DNA of 42,475 bases. Source: an uncultured Clostridia bacterium. GTDB taxonomy: Bacteria; Bacillota; Clostridia; Christensenellales; Borkfalkiaceae. The DNA lies in contig CANROE010000017.1 of assembly GCA_947632195.1 (NCBI GenBank), positions 1 to 42,475 on the forward strand. Reading direction: 5' to 3'. Position numbers and translations under genes: made by a program. Positions 30,686 through 39,470 of the stretch are shown here, one piece after another. The notes under the pieces are model-generated. The model did not search any database, was not told the DNA's origin, and saw only the letters and a program-made list of their open reading frames with translations. Every line of letters begins with the position of its first letter. Position 1 is the first letter of the stretch.

Positions 30686-31258
30686 TCACAGCTTATATTT
30701 TGCCGTCAATTTCAGAATGGTGGAGAGGCAGTCGTTGATCGTGCGCTGCTCGGCGTCGCCGCCCTTTACGCTTTCCAGCGTATGGCCGATGGCGTCCGCC
30801 TCCAACCTGTCGCTCGCGCTCAGATTGCACTTCTTCAACTGTTCGAGAAGGGACAGCGCGTGTCCGAGCCGCACGCTCTCCCCGCCTTCGGACAGCTCTT
30901 CCTCCGCCTCGGCGGGAACTTCGAGGGGCTGGCGGAATTTTTCGTACAGTTCCTCTTCCCGCTCCTTCCGGCTCCCGCGCGCGGGGAAGGGAATGAGGAA
31001 GAGCAGCCTTACAAGCACCGCGAGCACGACGTAGAGGGCGAGATAGACAAAGAGCTCTCCGCCTGCGCCCACCTCGCACCCGACGAGAAAGGCAGACGCG
31101 CCGCCCAACCCGACCGCAACGGGCAGATAGGCCTTCTCCTTATGAAAAACAGCAAGCACAAGCCCCGCCGCCAGCAGCAGAATGGGGCAGAGAAGGAGAG
31201 AGACGAGGTCGGGCATTGCCCCGCCGATGAGTTGCAAAAATTGCGAAAATTCTTTCAT
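30686..31258 (-). CDS. Membrane protein of unknown function downstream of addA
   Basis: A 190-residue protein starting MKEFSQFLQLIGGAMPD. It has three hydrophobic segments (about residues 15-38, 42-63, 68-92) and a cytosolic, acidic C-terminal half predicted to be helical (PAEAEEELSEGGESVRLGHALSLLEQLKK). The chosen ATG follows GGAG at a slightly long distance; an in-frame ATG at 31354 overlaps addA and adds an Arg/Lys-rich, unlikely leader. It lies 79 bp after addA and may share its transcript. A GGGGAA/TTCCCC hairpin in that gap may attenuate it. No family is recognised. Confidence 0.75.
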   Translation of the reverse strand: MKEFSQFLQLIGGAMPDLVSLLLCPILLLAAGLVLAVFHKEKAYLPVAVGLGGASAFLVGCEVGAGGELFVYLALYVVLAVLVRLLFLIPFPARGSRKEREEELYEKFRQPLEVPAEAEEELSEGGESVRLGHALSLLEQLKKCNLSASDRLEADAIGHTLESVKGGDAEQRTINDCLSTILKLTAKYKL

Positions 31259-31337
31259 TGCAGTTGACTCCGTTTTGATTTTAACAGATTTGCGGGGAAC
31301 GTTCTTCCCCGATTTTGTCGAAAAAGCGTACACGGGC

Positions 31338-34300
31338 TCACATTTCCACTTCAAACAGCCCCAAAATGTTGATGATACGGGCGCGCACGGTGCTGATATC
31401 CACCCCCATCGTTTTGGCGACCGCCTTGCGGTACAGCCCGATCTGCGGGGCGTAGTCCGCCTTGATCTGCTCTGCGCCGTGGGCGGAATATTTATAGTCG
31501 AGAATGAGATACCCCTCCCCGTCCTCGCAGAGAAGGTCGAGCGCGCCCTGAAAGACGATCTCGTCTTCTGCGTCCGTCCCGAGGGCGGGAAGTTCGCGCG
31601 CGGGCAGGGAGACGAGGAAGGTCTGCTCCCGCAGGACGCGCTTGCCTTTTAAGGCGGCGATCGAGGGAAGGGCGAGAATTTTTTTCAGCTTTCGGGGGTC
31701 GAGCAGGGCAAGCTGCCCGCTTGTCAGTTCCCCCTCTTTCTCCATGCGGGCGAGCTCCTCCTCCGCGTCCCCGCCGAACCGCACATGTTCCAGAAAGGCG
31801 TGGTAGGCGAGCCCCTCTTCGACGGAGGCGCCCCCCTCCGCTCCGAACATCCGCGCCCGCACCGAATGATCCTCGTCCGCGTCCGTCCGCGCCAGCCGCA
31901 AGAGGTCGGTCGCCGAGCTCTTGACGGGCAGGAGCACGCTGCTCTCGAAGGGGTAGGGTCTTTGATAGACGGCGCGCAGCTGCTCCAAGAGGGTCTCGTC
32001 CGCCTTGTAGACGAGGGCGGAGCGGGGCGGCGCAGGCTGTTCTTCCCCCGCGTCCGCCGCAAAATAATCGGCGCAGTCGTAAAAGTCGATAAAATCGGAG
32101 AACCGCTCGGCGTATTCGGGCGCAAGCGCGCCCTTGCGGTCGCGGAAGAGCATGTGCAGGCGGAATTTGGCGCGGGTCATGGCGACATAGAGGAGATTGA
32201 GTTCCCCTTTCACCGTCTCGCGGTCTTCGAGCAGGAGGGAGGCGCGGCGGAGCACGGTCTCCCGCACGGTGCGCGCCGCAAGGTCGTAGCTTCTGGGGGC
32301 GAAGAGAAAGCGGTCGGAATAGAGCACGTCGTCCCGCGCGTTGCCGCGAAAGGCGGTATCCAGCCCCACCAAAAAGACGACGGGATATTCGAGCCCCTTG
32401 GAGGAGTGCATGGTGAGCACCTTGACGGCGTTCTCCCCGCCCCCCTCGGCGTATTTCACCCGATAATCAAGCGTTTTTAAACGGCGCAGGAAGGCGTTGA
32501 CGCTCCCCTCCGCCTCTTCGGTCAGGCGGAGCACACGTCTCAGCCGCGCCTCGCCGTCCGCTTTGGCGGCGATCTCCGCCTCCAACCCGTCGGCGAGCAA
32601 CAGCCCGATCATCTCCGCCGCCGTCTTTACCCGCATCAGATTGCGGTAATGTTCGGCTTTTTGCGCAAACGTATTGAGTTTTGCGGCGATCGCGTCCCCG
32701 CATTTTGCATATTCGCGGCAGGCGTCGCGGAAGGCGGGAGCCTCGGGAAAGCGCAGACGGATACGGGCAAGCTCGCCGTCGGTGAGCCCGCCGATCCGCG
32801 AGAGCAGCGCCCCCGCGAGCGGAATGTCCTGCTCGCCGTTGTCGAGATAGGAAAGAAAATCGATGATGAGGCGGGCCTCCCAGAAGTCGCACACGTTGAC
32901 GGTCGCGGCGGTGGAGACGGGAATGTTCCGCTCTGCGAGCGCCGCCACGATGTTGTCGGTGCCGCTGTCGCCCGCGCGCACGAGCACGGCGATGTCGCCG
33001 AACCCGAGCGGTTTCACGAGCCCCTCGTCCGCGTCGAACCACTCCGAGCCGACTTCCTCTTCGATGAGGCGGCACAAAAGCTGCGCCTGTTCGTCGGTGC
33101 GGGGTTCACGCTCGCCGAGCACCGAATAGATCCCGCGCTCCTTCTTCTCCTCCTTGCGCTTGACGACGGTGTGGAAGAATACCCCGCCCGCATGGTCGCC
33201 GTACCGCTTTCCTCCCCGCATGGGGGCGTCCGCGTAGGCAATGCCGCAGCTCTTCTCCGTCATGGCGTAGGAGAATACCCTGTTCACGCATTCGAGCACC
33301 TCCGCGCTGCTGCGGAAGTTCTCGGTGAGAGAGAGGGCGGAAAATTCGCGGCACTTGTTCAGAAAGTATTCGGAGCGGCTGCCCCGAAAGGCGTAGATGG
33401 ACTGCTTGGCGTCCCCCACCAAAAACACTTCTTCCCCGCAGAGAAGGGAGAGGATCTGCTCCTGCGCGGGATTGACGTCCTGGTATTCGTCCACAAAGAC
33501 GTATTGGTATTTTTCGCGCACGGCGGCGCGGGCGTCCTCGTTGGAGAGCACCTTTAAGGCGAGATGTTCGAGGTCGTTATAGTCGAGCACGCCCCCCTCT
33601 TTTTTGTAGCCGCCGTAAATATCGTCAAAGCGCAGCAGGACGGAGGCGAGCGCACGCGCCGTCTCGTTCCCGTCGAGATAGCGGGCGTATTCCTCCTCCC
33701 GTGCGGCGTACTTTGCAAGCGATTGGTAGAGCTCCTTGACGGCTGCGGAGAGCTTTCCCGCATATTTCATGCGCCTGAGCGTCTCCCCCTCCGCCTTGGC
33801 CGAGGAGGGCATGTTGCCGATCTTGGGGAAGGGCAGGGCGCAGAGGGAGAAGAGATCGCCCGAGGCGAGGGCCTCCGCCGCCTCCGCAATTTGCGTGCAC
33901 ACCGCCGCCGCCTTGGGGTTTTTCGAGAGGAAGTACGCGGCGTTTTCCCGCGCGTTTTCCGCAAGATATGCCGCCCGTTCGTGCACGTCGGCAGCTAAAT
34001 AATCGCATACGGAGGAAAAATTGTCCTCCTTTCCCATCTCTTCGAGCACTGCGCGGTAGTCGGCGCGCTCGCGGAGCTTTGCATAGAGGGAGAGCAGGAT
34101 CTCGCGGAGCTTTGCGTCCTTCTTGCTGCGGAAATAGACGGACAGTAGGCGCAGAAAGGCGGGGTCCTTCTCCTCGTATCCCCACTCGAATACCTCGTCG
34201 AGCGCACGGGAGAGAATGAGCGCGCCCTCGTGGTCCTCGGCGTCGACGACGCGGAAGGCGGGATCGACGTCCGCAAGATAAAAGCGGGTGCGGATGAGCC

Positions 34301-34619
34301 GCGCGCAAAAGGCGTGAATGGTGGAAATATCGGCGAGCGGAAGGGCCGCGAGCTGGGCTTTGAGCCGCGCCCGCTCCTGTTCTCCCGCCGAAGAGAGCTT
34401 TTTGATGAGCGCGGAGCGCAGCCGCTCCTTCATCTGCGCCGCCGCCTTTTTGGTGAAGGTGACCGCCAGCGTGCGGGTGACGTCCGCCCCCTCCGAGATG
34501 AGGGAGACGAGCCGCTCGATCATGACGAAAGTCTTTCCGCTCCCCGCCGAAGCGGAGACGATGACCCTGCCGCGCGCCTCTATGGCGCGGGTCTGTTCTT
34601 CGGTCAGCGTGACGCTCAT
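31338..34619 (-). CDS. addA: Helicase-nuclease AddA
   Basis: A 1093-residue subunit of the AddAB helicase-nuclease, which resects double-strand breaks for RecA. UvrD-type helicase motifs are visible: Walker A SASAGSGKT (K29), VDEYQD (motif II), LTENFRSS, TMHSSKGLEYPVVFLVG and LYVAMTRAK. The C-terminal PD-(D/E)XK nuclease shows GALDLLCEDGEGYLILDYK with the catalytic D...DYK residues. The start at 34619 overlaps the addB stop as ATGA (34616-34619) and follows AAAGGGGGG. Family length is about 1200, so this is somewhat short but complete in motifs. Confidence 0.95.
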   Translation of the reverse strand: MSVTLTEEQTRAIEARGRVIVSASAGSGKTFVMIERLVSLISEGADVTRTLAVTFTKKAAAQMKERLRSALIKKLSSAGEQERARLKAQLAALPLADISTIHAFCARLIRTRFYLADVDPAFRVVDAEDHEGALILSRALDEVFEWGYEEKDPAFLRLLSVYFRSKKDAKLREILLSLYAKLRERADYRAVLEEMGKEDNFSSVCDYLAADVHERAAYLAENARENAAYFLSKNPKAAAVCTQIAEAAEALASGDLFSLCALPFPKIGNMPSSAKAEGETLRRMKYAGKLSAAVKELYQSLAKYAAREEEYARYLDGNETARALASVLLRFDDIYGGYKKEGGVLDYNDLEHLALKVLSNEDARAAVREKYQYVFVDEYQDVNPAQEQILSLLCGEEVFLVGDAKQSIYAFRGSRSEYFLNKCREFSALSLTENFRSSAEVLECVNRVFSYAMTEKSCGIAYADAPMRGGKRYGDHAGGVFFHTVVKRKEEKKERGIYSVLGEREPRTDEQAQLLCRLIEEEVGSEWFDADEGLVKPLGFGDIAVLVRAGDSGTDNIVAALAERNIPVSTAATVNVCDFWEARLIIDFLSYLDNGEQDIPLAGALLSRIGGLTDGELARIRLRFPEAPAFRDACREYAKCGDAIAAKLNTFAQKAEHYRNLMRVKTAAEMIGLLLADGLEAEIAAKADGEARLRRVLRLTEEAEGSVNAFLRRLKTLDYRVKYAEGGGENAVKVLTMHSSKGLEYPVVFLVGLDTAFRGNARDDVLYSDRFLFAPRSYDLAARTVRETVLRRASLLLEDRETVKGELNLLYVAMTRAKFRLHMLFRDRKGALAPEYAERFSDFIDFYDCADYFAADAGEEQPAPPRSALVYKADETLLEQLRAVYQRPYPFESSVLLPVKSSATDLLRLARTDADEDHSVRARMFGAEGGASVEEGLAYHAFLEHVRFGGDAEEELARMEKEGELTSGQLALLDPRKLKKILALPSIAALKGKRVLREQTFLVSLPARELPALGTDAEDEIVFQGALDLLCEDGEGYLILDYKYSAHGAEQIKADYAPQIGLYRKAVAKTMGVDISTVRARIINILGLFEVEM

Positions 34620-37588
34620 TTTTCCCCCCTTTCGCGGCGGACGATGTCCACGATGTCCGCGCATTTCAACGCTTTTTCCTTTCTCGGCTCTCCGACAAAC
34701 CCGCAGAGAGACTTCATTTTGCACCAGGTGCAGCTGTCGCCGTAGGGAGAGGGCGCGATGTTGCCCCGTCTCATCTCGTCTTCCGCCTTTTGGGAGACGA
34801 GAAGAGAATAATCGAGGAAGGCCTCGAAGTCGTCGCGGGACATGCCGTCGCCGTAACCCCCCTTGAAAAGGGCGCTCTGCCCCTCGGTCAGATCGCGGTC
34901 CATGCGGGAGATCACCTCGTCATCGCCGCAGAAAAAGCCCGTCATGCGGAATTTGAACTCGTCCTCCGGTGTAAAAGAGTCGGCTGCGGGGAAGTAAAAG
35001 GCGCCCGCCGCCCGCCGTCCCTTCGCCGCCGCACGCAGGTAGAGTTCGAGCTGCAATTTCCTGCCCGTGTAGTATGCCCCCGCGCTCTCCTCGATCTTGC
35101 CCGTCTTATAGTCGATCACGCGGACGAGATCGTCCGATCCGTCGATACGGTCGGCGATCCCCGAGAGCAGGAGCTCGTCGACGGAGAGTTTTTCCTCCGT
35201 TTTCAGGACGCGGAACCGCGAACGGGCGAGCTGGCGGAAGGCGGCGACGGAGACGGTCTCCGCCTCTTCGAGCAGCCGCGCACCCGTGTACCGCCCCGCG
35301 CCCGTATCTTCGAGCGCCGAAAAGCGGGCGGAAAGGAGCTCTCTTCCCCTCTCGCGGGCGAACTTTGCGCACTCCGCGTCCGAAGAAAAGTCGTTGAAGT
35401 GCCGCGCCGTCTCTTCGAGCACGGCATGCACGAACGTGCCCGTGTCCGTGTCGAGCACCGGCCGCTCCTGCCGCTCGCGAAGGCGCAGACTGCGCGCAAA
35501 CCCCGCGTACGGGCATTCAAAATACCGTTCGAGAAGGGAGGGGGAGACGTCCTTGCGGAAGATGAGCTCCGCCGCCTCCTTGACCTCCTCCTTTTCCCCG
35601 CCGAGCAGCCGCTGCGGCTCCCCGAGCAGGGCATAGAGAGCGGAAAACCGCTTGCTCTCCCGCACCGTCCCCGCCTCGAACCCGTTCTTTTGGGCGAGCA
35701 TTTGCAAGAGCGCGGGCTGGCGCTCCGAACAATCGAAGGGAAAGAGGTCGGGCATGGGCGGCATGTCGAAGAGAGATTCTATGTAGGAAAAGAGTTCGCT
35801 CTGTTCGCACTCTTCCCGCCCCCGCCTGAGCGGCCGCGAGAGATAGAGCGCCTCGGAAAAGGCGCAGAGGTTGAGCCCCAAACTCTCCCGCGCGCGGGCG
35901 TTGACCTGCGCGATGGCGGGCTCGATCTCCACCTTGATCTGTTCGAGCGAGGCCATTTCCCCGTCCGTGATGACGGCGGTGTCTTGGGAGACGCGGGGCA
36001 CGCTGTCGGTGAGCCCGCTCGCAAACAGAATGGGCACGCGGCAGAATTTGCTCTCCGTGATCTCCCCCACGAATACCGCGTCGAGATACTGCGGGATCAT
36101 GGAGATTTCGAGCGCCGAGAGCGCGCCTTTGAGCCCGTCGCAGAACTCGCGCGCCGTGAACGGCCGCTCCCCCGCCACCGTCTCGATCTCGGTGAGGATC
36201 TTTTCGAGGGGATCGAGGGAGAGGAACTGTCTCTCCGCCCCCGTAAAGGACGCCTGCAAAGTCTCGGTGAGCTTGTCCGCGTCCGCCGCCTCGCGCAGGG
36301 CGCGGATCGCGGCGACGTAATCCTTCCCCCGCCCCTTGCGCGGGAAGAACCCGAGGAGGGAGAGCATTCTCTCCCGACAGGCGGTAAGTTCGTCTTTGTC
36401 GTATTCTGTCTCTTCGCGGATCTCCCGCCTTACCCCGCCACGGTAATTGCCGTAGCGGAGCAGATAGTTGCGGTAGTTGTCCCCCTTCCCGAAATAATAG
36501 CTCGCGGCGATGGCGTCCGCCTCGTCGGGCAGCACGCCGTCCGACACGGCGAGCAGCAGGTCTGTGACGAGGGTGCAGAAGGGATGTTCGGAAAAGGGCC
36601 GCTTTTTATCGGCAAAGAAGGGAATGCGGTAGGCGCCGAATGCCTTTTCCACCGCCAGAAAGCTCTCCGAAGAGACGAGCACCGCGATGTCGCGGTAGCG
36701 CGCCCCCTCAAAGACGTGTTTTTTGATGAGCGCCGCGATGACGGAGAACTCCTCCGCCTCGTCCGCAGCGGTGAACCGCCTGATCTTCGGCGTGCGCATT
36801 TTGGGCGCGGTGAGCTTTTCGGGCGAGAACAGCCCGTCGCGCAGGCGACGCGCTTCGCCCGTGAGGCTGTCTTTCTCCATCTCGGCGTCCGCGCCGCCGA
36901 ATTCCGAGCACACCCCCTTGAAAAGGCGGGCCGCCTCGTTCGTGTAGAGCTCCGCCCTGCCCGCAAGGAAGATCCCCGTCACGCGCTTGAAAGAGGCGAG
37001 CGCCGCGCGCACCCCTTCAAGCGCCTGTTTGGTGAAGGCGCGGAACCCGAAAAAGACGATGTTTTCGCGCCGCCGCTCCGAGGCGAGTTTTTCGGGCAGG
37101 AGGGCGAGATAGCCGCTCTCGTCGAGCAGCCCGCGCGCCTTTAAGCGGCGGCCGTACTCTTCGAGCAGAAGGGCGAGGTCGGAGAGCTTTCCTTTGAGCG
37201 CGCCCTCCGTCTCCTCCGCGCTCCTTTGCAGCATTTCCGCGTCCACGCGGGAGGCGGAGAGCTGGGCGATGGTCTCATACACCGCCCGCGCCGCGCGCGG
37301 ACGGAAACAGCAGAGTTTTTCTTCGTATTCGGAGAGCAGGGAGGAGATCTCCATGACCGAGCCCTCCTTGGAGAGCACCCCGGGACCCGCCAGAAAACGG
37401 GCGAAGGTGGTGACCTCGGTGAGAAACGTTCCGCCGCATGCCGAAAGCACCGCCCGCTCCGCGAGCAGCGTCAGCCTGTCCTCGCAAAAGACGAGGGTGC
37501 GCTCTCCGCGCAGCTCCCCTTCCCGTGCGAGTTCTCCCAAACGGCGCAGCGCATCATCCGGCGTTGCGGCTCCGATGATCTTCGCCAT
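34616..37588 (-). CDS. addB: ATP-dependent nuclease subunit AddB
   Basis: A 990-residue partner of AddA. The C-terminal nuclease domain has GIADRIDG and VIDYKTGK. The iron-sulfur cysteines are present: one in RYFECPYAGFAR and three in CTWCKMKSLC (C-x2-C-x5-C), which staple the nuclease domain. The N-terminus (MAKIIGAATPDDALRRLG) lacks the GxxGSGKT Walker A motif of Bacillus AddB, so ATP binding by this subunit is doubtful. The ATG at 37588 is preceded by GAGGTG. First gene of addB-addA-membrane protein; an extended -10 promoter is at 37606-37614, divergent from the 37713 lipoprotein. Confidence 0.93.
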   Translation of the reverse strand: MAKIIGAATPDDALRRLGELAREGELRGERTLVFCEDRLTLLAERAVLSACGGTFLTEVTTFARFLAGPGVLSKEGSVMEISSLLSEYEEKLCCFRPRAARAVYETIAQLSASRVDAEMLQRSAEETEGALKGKLSDLALLLEEYGRRLKARGLLDESGYLALLPEKLASERRRENIVFFGFRAFTKQALEGVRAALASFKRVTGIFLAGRAELYTNEAARLFKGVCSEFGGADAEMEKDSLTGEARRLRDGLFSPEKLTAPKMRTPKIRRFTAADEAEEFSVIAALIKKHVFEGARYRDIAVLVSSESFLAVEKAFGAYRIPFFADKKRPFSEHPFCTLVTDLLLAVSDGVLPDEADAIAASYYFGKGDNYRNYLLRYGNYRGGVRREIREETEYDKDELTACRERMLSLLGFFPRKGRGKDYVAAIRALREAADADKLTETLQASFTGAERQFLSLDPLEKILTEIETVAGERPFTAREFCDGLKGALSALEISMIPQYLDAVFVGEITESKFCRVPILFASGLTDSVPRVSQDTAVITDGEMASLEQIKVEIEPAIAQVNARARESLGLNLCAFSEALYLSRPLRRGREECEQSELFSYIESLFDMPPMPDLFPFDCSERQPALLQMLAQKNGFEAGTVRESKRFSALYALLGEPQRLLGGEKEEVKEAAELIFRKDVSPSLLERYFECPYAGFARSLRLRERQERPVLDTDTGTFVHAVLEETARHFNDFSSDAECAKFARERGRELLSARFSALEDTGAGRYTGARLLEEAETVSVAAFRQLARSRFRVLKTEEKLSVDELLLSGIADRIDGSDDLVRVIDYKTGKIEESAGAYYTGRKLQLELYLRAAAKGRRAAGAFYFPAADSFTPEDEFKFRMTGFFCGDDEVISRMDRDLTEGQSALFKGGYGDGMSRDDFEAFLDYSLLVSQKAEDEMRRGNIAPSPYGDSCTWCKMKSLCGFVGEPRKEKALKCADIVDIVRRERGEK

Positions 37589-37605
37589 AGTCCACCTCGC
37601 CGTCC

Positions 37606-37614
37606 ATTATATCA
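37606..37614 (-). promoter_or_regulatory. Extended -10 promoter of addBA
   Basis: On the minus strand TGA-TATAAT; no clear -35. It lies 18 bp before the addB start codon. Confidence 0.65.
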
Positions 37615-37654
37615 TATTCCTCTCAAAAATTTCTTGTATTTTCACCGATTTGTT

Positions 37655-37683
37655 TTTACAAAGACAAAAAAATGTGCTATAAT
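37655..37683 (+). promoter_or_regulatory. Promoter of the 37713 lipoprotein gene
   Basis: TTTACA (37655-37660), 17-bp spacer, TATAAT (37678-37683) with an upstream TG (extended -10). CCGGAG precedes the ATG. Confidence 0.82.
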
Positions 37684-37712
37684 GTATCCACATTCTTGTT
37701 TCCGGAGCGATC

Positions 37713-38708
37713 ATGAAGAAGATAAAATTCGCAAGTTTGCTGCTCTTTGCGCCGCTCGCCCTGTGCGCGGCATGCGGCGGAGGGATCCAAAAGACGGAGA
37801 TCCAGACGAATTGGTACCGCAATACCGCCCTCGGCGACGACATCGAGGGAACGCGGGAAGTGCTCGAATATGCGATCACGATGTCCTCCTCCACCCCGCA
37901 CAACGGGCTCACCGCCGAATACACCGACGGCGTGTGCACCATGACTTTGACAAACGCCCCCATTGGGCTCGACGCGTCCACCAAAGAGGGCTATGTGCTC
38001 GAAACGAAGCAGACGATGAACGTGAAATTCTACTTCGACGGGAAAACCACCGACGCCTTGACGGACACCGTCACCTCCCGCGTGGAATTCTTGCCCGTGG
38101 GGGACAATTTAAAGCCCGTTTCCAGCACCAAGACGTGGCACAATTATGTGCCCGTGGAGGCGCCCGCCACCTTTGCGGCGTGCTATACCGAGTACCACTA
38201 CACCTATACGACGGAATACGACGACGCGCTCACAAAGGCGACCGTCACCTATACCGACCTCATGCCGGATGAGGAAGGGAACAAACCCGAGCCCGTCGTG
38301 TCCGAACGGGAGGTGGACGGAAAGACCACCTTCCTCGACAACGAGCAGATCCTCTTTGCCCTGCGCGGCATGAATTTTGCTCTCTCCTCCCCCACATTCC
38401 GCACCCTCAGCACCACCATGCTGACCGTGCAGACGGTGAGTTTGAGAGAGACCGCCAAGGAAGTGACGGAGAACGTCTCCTTCGAGCGGAACGGAGAGCC
38501 CTATGCCGAAGAAAATCTTGCCGCCTATGAAGTGCGGCTCGGTTTCGGCGGGAACATCGGGCAGGGGCGCACCGTGGTGATCGCCAAAAAGACGAAGGAT
38601 ACCGACAATGTGAACCGCAACGTGCCGCTCAGGATCGAGACCCCGCTCGTCCGCTCCCTCGGCGTCTTGCGCTACACGCTGAAAAAGGCGACCTTCTCGG
38701 AAAAATAA
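37713..38708 (+). CDS. Lipoprotein of unknown function
   Basis: A 331-residue exported protein. The type II signal peptide MKKIKFASLLLFAPLALC ends in lipobox CAAC, lipidated at C21. The remainder is beta-rich and Thr-rich without recognisable motifs, for example EVLEYAITMSSSTP and YTEYHYTYTTEYDD. Tyr/Thr-rich alternation suggests an extracellular beta-sandwich or beta-propeller-like fold. It has its own promoter and terminator, so it is monocistronic. No family is recognised. Confidence 0.85.
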   Translation: MKKIKFASLLLFAPLALCAACGGGIQKTEIQTNWYRNTALGDDIEGTREVLEYAITMSSSTPHNGLTAEYTDGVCTMTLTNAPIGLDASTKEGYVLETKQTMNVKFYFDGKTTDALTDTVTSRVEFLPVGDNLKPVSSTKTWHNYVPVEAPATFAACYTEYHYTYTTEYDDALTKATVTYTDLMPDEEGNKPEPVVSEREVDGKTTFLDNEQILFALRGMNFALSSPTFRTLSTTMLTVQTVSLRETAKEVTENVSFERNGEPYAEENLAAYEVRLGFGGNIGQGRTVVIAKKTKDTDNVNRNVPLRIETPLVRSLGVLRYTLKKATFSEK

Positions 38709-38731
38709 TTACACTCTCCTTTTTGTTTTTA

Positions 38732-38766
38732 CCGCCCCGCGCAACACGTTGCGCGGGGCGGTTTTT
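38732..38766 (+). terminator. Intrinsic terminator
   Basis: A 13-bp stem CCGCCCCGCGCAA/TTGCGCGGGGCGG, loop CACG, followed by TTTTT. It ends the lipoprotein transcript and lies just beyond the convergent hpt stop. Confidence 0.92.
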
Positions 38767-38767
38767 A

Positions 38768-39316
38768 TTACTTTTCGTAAATTTCCCGTTTGAGCACCCC
38801 GATGTATGGCAGATGGCGATATTGCTCGTTGTAATCGAGCCCGTAGCCGATGACAAACTCGTTTTCAATGTAAAAACAGTTGTAGTCGGGCGCGATGTCG
38901 TACTCCCTCCGCGCCGCCTTGTTGAGGAGGGTGGCGATCCGCACCGAAGAGGCGCCCCGCTCCATGATCAGCGCTTTGAGGTTGGCGAGGGTGAAACCGC
39001 TGTCGATGATGTCCTCCACGATGATCACGTCCCTGCCCTTCACGTCGCGGTCGAGGTCCTTTTTGATTTTGAGCTTGCCCGAGGACACCGTGCCGCTGCC
39101 GTAGGAAGAGACCGCCATAAAGTCGAGCTCCACGGGCATGGTGAGCCGCCGCACGAAATCGGCGTAGAAGATGATACTGCCCTTCAAAATGCCGACGACC
39201 AGCGGATTTTTATCGCGGTAGTCGCGGTCGACCGCCTCGGCGATCTCTTTCACGCGGGAATTGATCTGCTCTTCGGTCAACAGGATGCGTTCGCAGTCTT
39301 CGTGTAGTGTGTGCAT
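38768..39316 (-). CDS. hpt: Hypoxanthine phosphoribosyltransferase
   Basis: A 182-residue cytosolic purine-salvage enzyme that converts hypoxanthine or guanine with PRPP to IMP or GMP. The family motifs are intact: LVVGILKGSIIFYADFVRRL, the flexible loop SSYGSGTVSSG, and the PRPP-binding motif VIIVEDIIDSGFTL with the catalytic Asp. AAAGGAGA precedes the ATG. It lies 154 bp after tilS, the usual Bacillota order tilS-hpt(-ftsH), with one palindromic repeat inserted in the gap. Confidence 0.96.
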   Translation of the reverse strand: MHTLHEDCERILLTEEQINSRVKEIAEAVDRDYRDKNPLVVGILKGSIIFYADFVRRLTMPVELDFMAVSSYGSGTVSSGKLKIKKDLDRDVKGRDVIIVEDIIDSGFTLANLKALIMERGASSVRIATLLNKAARREYDIAPDYNCFYIENEFVIGYGLDYNEQYRHLPYIGVLKREIYEK

Positions 39317-39470
39317 GTTATAGATTCTCCTTTGTAGGTTTTTTTTGATGTGGTATCACTTTGCCTCCTTGGGAAGGGGGGGTAGGGAGCGTGTTCTGAA
39401 TAATGTCATTTCGACCGTAGCGAATGCAATGAGCGGAGTGGAGAAATCTCACAATATTTACGAGGCTCAA
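39317..39470. repeat. Palindromic TCGA-type repeat between tilS and hpt
   Basis: At 39404-39455 the unit GTCATTTCGACCG...GAGTGGAGAAATCTCAC matches those at 2407 and 5637. It separates two genes that normally lie close together in one operon. Confidence 0.8.
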
